Of a stretch of DNA of 44,024 bases, positions 35,399-43,127 are shown one piece after another. Below the pieces are notes generated by a model. It was not told the DNA's origin and searched no databases. It was given only the letters and a program-made list of their open reading frames with translations. Made by a program: the position numbers and the translations under genes. Source of the stretch: Leadbetterella sp. GTDB lineage: Bacteria > Bacteroidota > Bacteroidia > Cytophagales > Spirosomataceae. The stretch covers positions 1 to 44,024 of the forward strand of contig JAIPAJ010000008.1 in the NCBI GenBank assembly GCA_021740125.1. The letters are read 5' to 3'. Position 1 is the stretch's first letter; each line of letters starts with the position of its first letter.

Positions 35399-36841
35399 AT
35401 GGAATACGATATTGTAATTGGCTTAGAAGTTCATTGCCAACTCGACACTGAAAGCAAGATTTTTGCGTCAGATTCAAACAAATTTGGTGGAGAACCCAAC
35501 ACGCATATTGGAGTTATTACTTTAGCACACCCAGGTGTATTGCCTAAACTTAATGAAAAAGCTGTAGAATTTGCCATTAAACTAGGTTTGGCCTTCAATT
35601 GCGAGATTAACCAATTTAATTTTTTTGATAGAAAAAACTATTTCTATCCTGACCTTCCAAAAGGATACCAGATTTCTCAAGACAAATCGCCCATATGTTT
35701 GGGTGGCGAAGTGAAATTTAAAATAAAAAAAGGCAAAGAATTCAGCGATCATTCTGTAAAAATCCATCACATTCACATGGAAGAGGATGCAGGAAAATCT
35801 ATTCATGATATTGAACCAAACAATACTTGTTTGGACTACAACCGAGCGGGCACTCCCCTACTCGAAATCGTCTCAGAACCATGCATGACTTCGCCTTTAG
35901 AAGCCGCAACCTATTTGTCAGAAATCCGCAAAATCGTAAGATTCTTAGGAATCAGCGACGGCAATATGGAGGAAGGTTCTTTAAGAGCTGATTTAAATGT
36001 GTCCTTAAAACCTAAAGGCAGCCCAACACTAGGAACAAAAGTAGAGATCAAAAACATGAACTCTATAAGGTTTCTTCAAAAAGCTGCAGAATATGAAATT
36101 GAGCGTCAGGCGGCCATATTGGATGCCAATGGCACAATAATACAGGAAACTAGGAGTTTTGATCCAGAACAAGGAAAAACTTTTGGTATGAGAGTGAAAG
36201 AAACCATGAACGATTATCGTTATTTCCCTGAGCCCGATTTGGGACCGATAATTATTAGCGACCAGGAGCTTTCTGAAGCAAAATCAAAGATGCCGAAGTT
36301 GCCTTTTGAATTGTTTGAAACTTTCAGCAAAGAAATGGGTATTTTAGAAGAACATGCCTATTTATTAACGGAGGAAAAATCGATAAGTGACTATTTTACA
36401 GAAACTTGTGAACACACAAAAAACTTTAAAAGTGTCTCAAACTGGATATTGTCAAACATAAAAGGATATCTGAATGAAAACGGAATCGATATTGACCAAT
36501 TTGCTGTAAAACCGAAAAAACTGGCAGAATTGATTAAAAATATTGACCAAGGAAACCTTAGCAATTCGGCCGCCCAAGTGTTAATGAATATGTTAATAGA
36601 CCAACCAGAAAGCGACATTTTGGAATTGGCAAAGTCTAACGATTTGATTCAGAGCCAAGACTCAGACTCCATGAACATGTGGATAGAAGAAGTTTTGAGT
36701 CAAAATATGGCTAAGGTGGATGAATACAAAAAAGGAAAAAAAGGGTTGATGGGATTTTTTGTAGGTGAGGTCATGAAAAAATCTAAAGGTTCAGCAGATC
36801 CAAAGATTCTGAACTCACTTTTGTTAAAAAAATTGAATTAA
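35399..36841 (+). CDS. gatB: Aspartyl/glutamyl-tRNA amidotransferase subunit B
   Basis: A 480-residue cytoplasmic enzyme subunit that converts Glu-tRNA(Gln) (and Asp-tRNA(Asn)) to the amidated form with GatA and GatC. Seen: the start YDIVIGLEVHCQLDTESKIF, RKNYFYPDLPKGYQISQ, IHHIHMEEDAGKSIHD, CLDYNRAGTPLLEIVSEP, EEGSLRADLNVSLKP and KVEIKNMNSIRFLQKA. The tail domain ends with KGLMGFFVGEVMKKSKGSADPK. Length and text are standard. gatA and gatC are not in the window, which is common. It is followed 59 bases later by the TlpA-like gene. Confidence 0.98.
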   Translation: MEYDIVIGLEVHCQLDTESKIFASDSNKFGGEPNTHIGVITLAHPGVLPKLNEKAVEFAIKLGLAFNCEINQFNFFDRKNYFYPDLPKGYQISQDKSPICLGGEVKFKIKKGKEFSDHSVKIHHIHMEEDAGKSIHDIEPNNTCLDYNRAGTPLLEIVSEPCMTSPLEAATYLSEIRKIVRFLGISDGNMEEGSLRADLNVSLKPKGSPTLGTKVEIKNMNSIRFLQKAAEYEIERQAAILDANGTIIQETRSFDPEQGKTFGMRVKETMNDYRYFPEPDLGPIIISDQELSEAKSKMPKLPFELFETFSKEMGILEEHAYLLTEEKSISDYFTETCEHTKNFKSVSNWILSNIKGYLNENGIDIDQFAVKPKKLAELIKNIDQGNLSNSAAQVLMNMLIDQPESDILELAKSNDLIQSQDSDSMNMWIEEVLSQNMAKVDEYKKGKKGLMGFFVGEVMKKSKGSADPKILNSLLLKKLN

Positions 36842-36862
36842 TATAAAAATATTTACATACAC

Positions 36863-36886
36863 TCATTTGTATTTTCTAACAAATGA
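36863..36886. repeat. Inverted repeat upstream of the TlpA-like gene
   Basis: TCATTTGT and ACAAATGA form a perfect 8-bp inverted repeat around eight bases, ending 14 bases before the ATG at 36901. It has no T-tract after it, so it is not a standard gatB terminator. It could be an operator or a leader hairpin covering the ribosome-binding region. Confidence 0.4.
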
Positions 36887-36900
36887 AGAATTAAATCAAA

Positions 36901-38052
36901 ATGAAGAAAAAATTATTGTTATTGTTTTTTGTTGGAATATTCATTTCATGCAATTCACAAACCAAAGACTTTGGAGCAGAACTCCCTCTCAAAATAAAAG
37001 GAACGCTCAATAACGATGTATCTGGAATGGTTTATCTTGAAAGGATGAACGAAAGAAATATCGGAGCAAGAGTAGATAGTTCGAAAATAACTGGAAAAAG
37101 TTTCGCATTTGAAACCAAGATAGCAGAGCCAGGAATCTATCAGATAAATATCGCCAATGAGCAAGTTATCGGCCTGATATTGGACGGCGGAGAACAGCTT
37201 ACCATTGTAGCTGACGGGTCTGCAACTCCAGACAAGGCCGCTACTGCAAAAGTTGAGGGCTCCGAAAAAATGAGAATGTTCAACGAAGTGATGAGCGACA
37301 TGCAGAACTTTTCGCAAAATGTGAATGCTTTGGATGGAAAATTCCAAGCTGCGAAAAGCGAGAAAGACAAAGCGGTACTAAGGAACCAGTATTTAGCGAT
37401 GTTAGAGGGACAAAAAATCCTCATAATGCCCAAAATAAAAGCTATGGGTACTTCTTTGGCTGGTATTATAGCAAGCAATAATTTTTTAAAGCCCGACTTT
37501 GGTGGAGAATATCAAATTGAGCTGAAAGAAAAGCTTGAAAAAGAAGGCAAAAATCATTTCTTTGCCAAGATGTTTATTCAAACAGTCAATCAAGCCTTGG
37601 TAGGAACAGTAGGTTCGGTTGCTCCAGATTTTGAACTAACTACACTAGAAGGCAAAAAAGTTAAACTATCAGACTTTAGAGGTAAAACCGTGGTGATTGA
37701 TTTTTGGGCTACTTGGTGCGGCCCATGTATTATGGCCTTCCCAGGTATGAAAAAAGCAACCGAAAAATACAAAGACAACCCAGATGTGGTATTTCTATTC
37801 GTGAATACATTTGAAAGAGTCGGTGAAGGACAATGGAAAGACCATGTGTCAAAATTTATCACTAACCGTGGATTTACATTTTTAAACCCTGTTCTTGATA
37901 TTGGAAATCAAACAGCTATGACCTACGGAGTTGAGGGCATTCCAGCAAAATTCTGTATCGACAAAGATGGAAAAGTAAAACACAAAGGTTCTGGATATCT
38001 CGGGAGCACAGATGCTGTCTTCAACGAGATGGTGGAATGGATTGAAAAATAA
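36901..38052 (+). CDS. TlpA-like thioredoxin-fold lipoprotein with DUF4369-like N-domain
   Basis: A 383-residue protein with lipobox Cys17 (VGIFISC). Seen: an N-terminal beta-rich region of DUF4369 type (about 25-110: IKGTLNNDVSGMVYLERM), a helical linker at 120-235, then an AhpC/TSA-TlpA thioredoxin domain from about 238 (APDFELTTLEGKKVKLSDFRGK). It carries active site WCGPC (Cys273, Cys276) and the cis-Pro region GVEGIPAKFCIDKDG. Known of the family: membrane-anchored thiol:disulfide reductases of Bacteroidota, some acting in cytochrome c maturation or extracytoplasmic redox repair. It sits between gatB and proC with its own terminator. Confidence 0.92.
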   Translation: MKKKLLLLFFVGIFISCNSQTKDFGAELPLKIKGTLNNDVSGMVYLERMNERNIGARVDSSKITGKSFAFETKIAEPGIYQINIANEQVIGLILDGGEQLTIVADGSATPDKAATAKVEGSEKMRMFNEVMSDMQNFSQNVNALDGKFQAAKSEKDKAVLRNQYLAMLEGQKILIMPKIKAMGTSLAGIIASNNFLKPDFGGEYQIELKEKLEKEGKNHFFAKMFIQTVNQALVGTVGSVAPDFELTTLEGKKVKLSDFRGKTVVIDFWATWCGPCIMAFPGMKKATEKYKDNPDVVFLFVNTFERVGEGQWKDHVSKFITNRGFTFLNPVLDIGNQTAMTYGVEGIPAKFCIDKDGKVKHKGSGYLGSTDAVFNEMVEWIEK

Positions 38053-38060
38053 TTAAATTT

Positions 38061-38096
38061 AAATAGCCCAAAAGAAATTTGAGGCTATTTTTTTTT
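38061..38096 (+). terminator. Rho-independent terminator after the TlpA-like gene
   Basis: AAATAGCC and GGCTATTT pair perfectly around a 14-base loop and are followed by a T-tract. It lies 9 bases after the stop at 38052. Confidence 0.75.
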
Positions 38097-38119
38097 AATA
38101 AAAATATAACCCTTAATAA

Positions 38120-38920
38120 ATGAAGATTGCGATTGTAGGATGTGGAAACATGGGAATGGCCTTTGCGAGGTCTTTTATACAATATGATTTAGTAAAAAAA
38201 GAGAATCTCCTTCTTATAGAAAAAAGCCCTGAGCGTTCGGAAATTCTAAAAAAATCTAAGGAAGGCGTAGTAGTGGATACCATCAACGATAGTCTTTCGA
38301 GCTACGACTTAGTTATTTTATCTGTAAAACCACAAGATTTTAGCGTTGTGGCAGCAGAACTAAAGGCATTTTTAAAGCCTGAGCAAGTAGTTTTATCTAT
38401 TATGGCAGGTATTACGATGTCTCGTATTCAAGCCGAACTTGACCACAAATTGGTGGTAAGAGCTATGCCGAATACGCCAGCCATGCTTGGCCAGGGGATT
38501 ACTGGTTTCTGTGCATCAGAGGGCATCGGTTTCTCTAAACTATTGAAAATAGAAAACCTGATAAATGCCACAGGTAGATCCGTATATATTGAAGAGGAAA
38601 GTATGTTAGATGCCGTAACTGCTCTTAGCGGAAGTGGACCTGCATATTTTTATTATGTTGTAAAACACATGGTAGAAGCGGGCATGAAAATGGGCTTCGA
38701 TGAAGGACTTTCAAGATTATTGGTCAAGCAAACCATGCTGGGAGCCTATCACCTTATCAACAACGCTGAACTAAGTCTTGATGATCTCATAAAAGCTGTT
38801 GCCTCCAAAGGAGGAACCACGGAAGCTGCTTTGAGTACATTTGCTGAAGCAAAAATAGGCACCGGACTAGAGCAAGGAATACTGAATGCTGAAAAACGAG
38901 CGAAGGAACTTTCGAAATAA
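38120..38920 (+). CDS. proC: Pyrroline-5-carboxylate reductase
   Basis: A 266-residue cytoplasmic enzyme that makes proline from pyrroline-5-carboxylate with NAD(P)H. Seen: the Rossmann start IAIVGCGNMGMAFARS, VILSVKPQDF, LVVRAMPNTPAMLGQG and the family signature region ALSGSGPAYFYYVVKHMVEAGMKMGFDEGLS, with KGGTTEAALSTF near the end. Length is standard. The TAA stop is directly followed by the ATG of the beta-lactamase-like gene, with no base between, so the two are probably translated from one message. Confidence 0.97.
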   Translation: MKIAIVGCGNMGMAFARSFIQYDLVKKENLLLIEKSPERSEILKKSKEGVVVDTINDSLSSYDLVILSVKPQDFSVVAAELKAFLKPEQVVLSIMAGITMSRIQAELDHKLVVRAMPNTPAMLGQGITGFCASEGIGFSKLLKIENLINATGRSVYIEEESMLDAVTALSGSGPAYFYYVVKHMVEAGMKMGFDEGLSRLLVKQTMLGAYHLINNAELSLDDLIKAVASKGGTTEAALSTFAEAKIGTGLEQGILNAEKRAKELSK

Positions 38921-39649
38921 ATGAAAAAACTTATCTATTTTCTTCTAATACCTGTTCTTTTTGGTTGTAATCCGAGCAAATCGCTGGTGAGTAAAAACGA
39001 AAAGCAATTGGCCTTTTTTAAAATAAAGAAAAATGCTTTTGTGCACATTTCGTTTTTGCAAACCCAAACTTGGCGGAAAGTAGGCTGCAACGGTTTGATT
39101 TACATTCATAAAAACCAAGCCTATATATTCGATGCTCCTACTGATAACGAAACTTCCGAGGTTCTTATAAAAACCTTGGAGCAAAAGAAAATCAAAATAA
39201 AGGGTGTCGTGGTGAATCATTTCCATAACGACTGCCTTGGTGGTTTAGAGGCATTTCACAAAAAGGGAATAAAAAGCTATGCCTCTGAAAAAACCATTGA
39301 ATTTGCAAAAAAGGACAATGTGACCATTCCGCAAATCGCATTCAAAGAACATTTGACTTTAGGAATAGGCAAAAAGGAAATTGAGAATCATTTTTTGGGA
39401 GAAGCACATACCAAAGACAATATCATTAGTTTTATTCCTTCCGAAAATATTATGTTTGGGGGTTGTATGGTAAAAGAACTAAACGCCGGAAAGGGATTTC
39501 TCGGTGATGCAAACGAAAATGAGTGGTCAAATACCATCCGAAATGTAAAAAAAACCTTTCCAACTGCACAATTCATAGTTCCGGGTCATGGAAAACCAGG
39601 CGGACAAGAATTATTAGATTATACAATTGGATTGTTTGAGGTGAAGTAA
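38921..39649 (+). CDS. Subclass B1-like metallo-beta-lactamase, lipoprotein form
   Basis: A 242-residue metallo-hydrolase with a lipobox at Cys16 (IPVLFGC), so probably membrane-anchored in the periplasm. All zinc ligands of the B1 family can be placed: His100, His102 and Asp104 in NHFHNDCLGG, His163 in GEAHTKD, Cys182 in FGGCMVK and His223 in VPGHGKPGG. Lys185 is three residues after Cys182, as in B1 enzymes that bind the beta-lactam carboxylate. The position usually held by Asn (LGNLGDA in NDM, from memory) is Phe193 here (GFLGDAN). Known of the family: hydrolysis of penicillins, cephalosporins and often carbapenems. Activity here is inferred. It follows proC with no gap. Confidence 0.88.
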   Translation: MKKLIYFLLIPVLFGCNPSKSLVSKNEKQLAFFKIKKNAFVHISFLQTQTWRKVGCNGLIYIHKNQAYIFDAPTDNETSEVLIKTLEQKKIKIKGVVVNHFHNDCLGGLEAFHKKGIKSYASEKTIEFAKKDNVTIPQIAFKEHLTLGIGKKEIENHFLGEAHTKDNIISFIPSENIMFGGCMVKELNAGKGFLGDANENEWSNTIRNVKKTFPTAQFIVPGHGKPGGQELLDYTIGLFEVK

Positions 39650-40015
39650 AATAATTATCCTATTTCTCTATATTAAGTCAATTGCCCTCTAAATAATCAA
39701 AATCCAATTATTGGGCTTTGTTGATATTACTTTGTTTATGCATCAGTTTAGCATCTCCCTCCTACTTCTGTTTAGAATTTGTAATTCGTGCCCATATTTT
39801 CTAATTCTTTCAATTTTATTTTGCAGATGTTTACTTTTTAAAAGATTACTCCAAAATTTGCTAGAACTTCAAAGAACTCTATTTAATTAAAATGAGGCTA
39901 GTTATCTTCTTCTAAATTAGTAACAAGAGCGGTAAAACAAAGAAAATTCAATGTTATTAACCGATAAGCTAAATATAAATTAAGAAAGATTTATTTTCAA
40001 AGACCTACACTATTC
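39650..40015. other. Gene-poor gap between convergent genes; holds one 50-codon ORF of doubtful status
   Basis: About 366 AT-rich bases between the stops of the beta-lactamase-like gene (+) and the pectate-lyase-like gene (-). I see no clear terminator for either. One short plus-strand ORF at 39738-39890 (50 codons, ATG to TAA) encodes a very Leu/Phe/Cys-rich hydrophobic peptide starting MHQFSISLLLLF. It has a TTACTTTG box right before the ATG. It has no recognisable motif and could easily be chance. Confidence 0.5.
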
Positions 40016-41746
40016 TCATTTTATAACCAATAGTTTTTGATTGATAACTGTCTCTGATATATAAATCCGAATAAAATAAGTGCCACTCAGAATCAATTTA
40101 GGCAACAAAAAGTCTTTTTCAGCGACTGAAACATCGTTTTCTGCTATAATTACTTTGCCCAATGGATCTACTAATTCAAATCGCCAATTATTACCAAAAT
40201 CGCCAATAACATTAATTTTAATGCTCTCATTTGTAGGATTGGGGCTAATGCTAGCTGAAAATCTTTCAGTTGAGTTCAATTCAAGACTAGTAATAGTAGT
40301 TGTAGAAGGGGGTGTAATAATAATACTCGTGCTACCTACCAATTTATCAGAAAGCTCATTAAGATAACACTCCAAATTTGTGTAGCCTTCTACGCCTGTA
40401 AATTTCTTAGAAAGTTGCGTACCATTATGGTCTTGTGCGTTCGGATTCAGCCCATTGGCGATTTCCCAAGCGTTGGGCATTCCGTCATTGTCAGTATCGG
40501 TTGGAGCGACTGGTTGGGTCGTAAAATCTAGCTGAAATGCATCATTAAAATAATCTGTACCATTGATTGGTTGCGTATTAATTATATTCTGCACGATTGG
40601 CGAAAATAATCTTCTATCCATCGGGTCACGCGGGAACGCTCCAACATTTTTAGTGGCATATTCTCTTAATTCAGTAGCCGATATTAACGAAATCAAAGGA
40701 AAAACATTACGAGTACTCAGCTTTTGTGCAGAACCTAAATTAGTATTTGGGGCATTTTGGTTGAAATCATTGCAGCAATAAAATAACTGATAATCAGCAT
40801 ATTGAGCATATCGGTTCATCTTATTTCCCGAAACATATAGTTTATTATTGGCATTATTCAAAAAATCGGCCGATGCCAAGGGGCCATTGAAAGTATTACG
40901 AACAACCGAGAAATTATTCATAAAATTCATATTTAATCTAAAGTTTTGACAATCGCTGCCGCCTGTGGAGCAGGAATTATACCATGTCTCAATCTGCTGG
41001 TCCCAAAATAAATTAGATGTGATTTCGATATTGAGCGGATTTGCACTACAGTAAGACGATTCGCAAGAAATTTCGGGAAAACGCCCCCCAATCCTATTCC
41101 AAACATTGTGGTGTATACTGATATTATCTTGTTGATGACCTGCCACTGAATAATTGAGCAACATTCCGCCTAAATTAAAATGCTCACCCAGTGTTTCAGA
41201 AAGCATACTGTTTTGAACGGTGATATTACGAGAATGGGATATCTGTACACTTTCGTCTATCGCATTTGCAAATGAACAATGGTCAACAATTACATTACTT
41301 GCACCATCCAGCCGAAGACCATCGTCGAGTACATAACCTTGATTAGATAAGGTTTGTGTAGGCTTTGGTCTCGAACGTATGTGCCGAATAATGACGTTTC
41401 GGGAAACCGTATTTTGCTCGTATATTTCGTCAAGGATAATACCTCGCACGATAATTCCACCGGGCGATGTTTGACCAGCAATCGTAACATCCCCTTTAAA
41501 AATCTCCGCTACACAAGGTATCACCCCGCTTACTTTAAACAAAATATACTTTGCCCCTGACTGATTGAGCCCATATTGTAATGATCCCACACCCGAGCAA
41601 TTTAAATTAGTTACATAATACACAGTACCTCCACGCCCTCCAGAGGCATTTGCCCCGAAACCTTCGGCTCCTGGAAAAGCTGGAATGGTTTGACCGTAAC
41701 AACTTATCTGAAAAATAATTAGTGAGAAAAAAACAAGATTTTTCAT
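40016..41746 (-). CDS. Pectate-lyase-like secreted protein with T9SS sorting domain
   Basis: A 576-residue protein with a signal peptide (LVFFSLIIFQISCYGQ). Seen: the start PAFPGAEGFGANASGGRGGTVYYVTNL typical of bacterial pectate-lyase family 1 relatives, right-handed beta-helix ladders (NVIIRHIRSRP, NVIVDHCSFANAIDESVQIS, NITVQNSMLSETL, ISIHHNVWNRIGGRFPEIS), a calcium-loop DTDNDGMPNAWEIANGLNP at about 420-440, and a C-terminal T9SS type A sorting domain from about 495 (FSASISPNPTNESIKI, LSGTYFIRIYI). Known of the family: eliminative cleavage of polygalacturonate. It starts two bases after the S74 protein stop, so the two are probably co-translated. Substrate is inferred. Confidence 0.88.
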   Translation of the reverse strand: MKNLVFFSLIIFQISCYGQTIPAFPGAEGFGANASGGRGGTVYYVTNLNCSGVGSLQYGLNQSGAKYILFKVSGVIPCVAEIFKGDVTIAGQTSPGGIIVRGIILDEIYEQNTVSRNVIIRHIRSRPKPTQTLSNQGYVLDDGLRLDGASNVIVDHCSFANAIDESVQISHSRNITVQNSMLSETLGEHFNLGGMLLNYSVAGHQQDNISIHHNVWNRIGGRFPEISCESSYCSANPLNIEITSNLFWDQQIETWYNSCSTGGSDCQNFRLNMNFMNNFSVVRNTFNGPLASADFLNNANNKLYVSGNKMNRYAQYADYQLFYCCNDFNQNAPNTNLGSAQKLSTRNVFPLISLISATELREYATKNVGAFPRDPMDRRLFSPIVQNIINTQPINGTDYFNDAFQLDFTTQPVAPTDTDNDGMPNAWEIANGLNPNAQDHNGTQLSKKFTGVEGYTNLECYLNELSDKLVGSTSIIITPPSTTTITSLELNSTERFSASISPNPTNESIKINVIGDFGNNWRFELVDPLGKVIIAENDVSVAEKDFLLPKLILSGTYFIRIYISETVINQKLLVIK

Positions 41747-41748
41747 GG

Positions 41749-43038
41749 CTATTTAGCATTTTTGGAATCGTAATTTAAGCTGTTTTTTAACAATGTTTTT
41801 ATTTCAGATAATTCTCTTTCTAACGCATTAATTCGTTGATTTTGCTCTTTTATGGCTTCTAACAAAACCGCCGACATATTGGCATAAGCCACTGACTTAA
41901 AACCTTTTGAATCAGTATTCACCAATTCAGGAAATACTTTTTCTATTTCTTGGGCGATGAACCCGATTTGCTTATTTTGACTACGATTCTCATCTTTCCA
42001 GTTAAAATAAATGCCTCGAACCTCATTGATTTTTTGTAAAACATTATTTATTGGTTGAATATTATTCTTTAAACGCCAATCAGAAGACTGGGTAAGTGTT
42101 CCTGCAAGAAGGGCATTACCGTTACCAGTCAGCGAAAAAACATCAGAAGCGTTGGGTACATAATAGAAATTAAATTGTGAACTGGCTGCATCAGCACCTT
42201 TGTTAGCTGCCTGATGCCAACCATCTCCATTGATATTTCGGAAGCTTATTCGGGCAAAATCATTTTCTTTTTCTTCGAGCATTAACTGAAAATTATTGGT
42301 TGCATTTGAATTAGCTAGAAATTTACCAGCAACACTTGTACTGCCACCAGTTACTTCAGAGATTAAACCAAAATTATCTCCACTTCCTCTCGAATGGGTC
42401 TTGATTCCAATACTCAAGACACTTGAGCCTTCCACTTCAGAAATGATTCCAGTTCTATTCCCTGAACTGCCATATACATTTCTAGCTATAAAATTTCCAG
42501 CTACTACCGGACCAGAATCATAATTATCGGAACTCCCAACAACCCCATAAGAACTATTGGACGAAAATGCAAAAGTTTCTCCCAAAAAAGCATAACTAGC
42601 GTTTGGTGATGAAGATGAATAACTTCCAGAATAAACTCCACTATAAACCCCATACTGAGGACCAGTTGCCTCAGATACTATTTTAAAATAACCACCATAA
42701 TTACTATTCCACCCAGTTCCATTTGCGAAGCCCACAACACCATAATTGAAACCACTCCCAGACGATTCACCTAAAATTGCAATGTTCGAATATGTAGAAT
42801 TATTGGCCAAAGATCCTATTCCAATTAATGGGTGTGTGGTTGGTGAATTTCCAGTGGACACAAATTGGGTAGAGTACGTATCCCCTAAATATAAAGCCGG
42901 ATTTCGAGAAGCTGGAATCCCGACTATTTTTTGAATAGCATCTGTTCCATTGGGGTCTGAGGTAATCGAATTTTGAGCAAATGAACTGAGACTACACAGC
43001 AAATTAATAAAGTAAAAAAGTAATTTCTTCATGGTCAT
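41749..43038 (-). CDS. Secreted repeat protein with C-terminal S74 (endosialidase-type) intramolecular chaperone
   Basis: A 429-residue protein with a signal peptide (LFYFINLLCSLSSFAQ); the start may be this ATG or the one two codons on. Seen: an N-terminal region of Gly/Ser/Asn-rich repeats with recurring YGVVG and YGVYSG text, fitting a trimeric beta-helical fibre. A C-terminal S74 domain follows, from Ser319: SDWRLKNNI, where Ser319 and Lys324 match the autocleavage dyad of phage tail-spike chaperones, IGFIAQEIEKVFPELV, VAYANMSAVLLEAIKEQ and a closing coiled coil. Known of the family: the domain drives trimer folding and then cuts itself off. It is followed two bases later by the pectate-lyase-like gene. 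Not a prophage: no other phage genes are near. Confidence 0.88.
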   Translation of the reverse strand: MTMKKLLFYFINLLCSLSSFAQNSITSDPNGTDAIQKIVGIPASRNPALYLGDTYSTQFVSTGNSPTTHPLIGIGSLANNSTYSNIAILGESSGSGFNYGVVGFANGTGWNSNYGGYFKIVSEATGPQYGVYSGVYSGSYSSSSPNASYAFLGETFAFSSNSSYGVVGSSDNYDSGPVVAGNFIARNVYGSSGNRTGIISEVEGSSVLSIGIKTHSRGSGDNFGLISEVTGGSTSVAGKFLANSNATNNFQLMLEEKENDFARISFRNINGDGWHQAANKGADAASSQFNFYYVPNASDVFSLTGNGNALLAGTLTQSSDWRLKNNIQPINNVLQKINEVRGIYFNWKDENRSQNKQIGFIAQEIEKVFPELVNTDSKGFKSVAYANMSAVLLEAIKEQNQRINALERELSEIKTLLKNSLNYDSKNAK

Positions 43039-43070
43039 TTCAGATTTAATATATTTGCTTCAAAACTATA

Positions 43071-43097
43071 ATTAAACCCAAATAAACACTTGTACAA
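43071..43097 (-). promoter_or_regulatory. Candidate promoter of the S74/pectate-lyase pair with palindrome
   Basis: The minus strand has TTG, 16 bases, then TAGTTTTG (exact -7 match); the spacing is shorter than the usual 19. The TTG lies in the perfect 10-bp palindrome CTTGTACAAG (43089-43098), a possible operator. Leader about 27 bases before the ATG at 43038. Confidence 0.45.
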
Positions 43098-43127
43098 GCA
43101 CGCCAAGAACATGGACAAAAGCGTATT

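Noticed and set aside
39738-39890. 50-codon hydrophobic ORF with a TTACTTTG box before its ATG, between convergent genes
   Set aside because: Its Leu/Phe/Cys-rich make-up is what AT-rich DNA gives by chance, the box is too close to the ATG for a normal leader, and no motif is seen. Mentioned in the gap entry, not called as a gene.
41749-43038. Possible prophage remnant, because of the phage-type S74 domain
   Set aside because: The protein has a signal peptide, and no integrase, capsid, portal, terminase or att-like repeat is nearby; S74 domains are also found in ordinary Bacteroidota secreted proteins.
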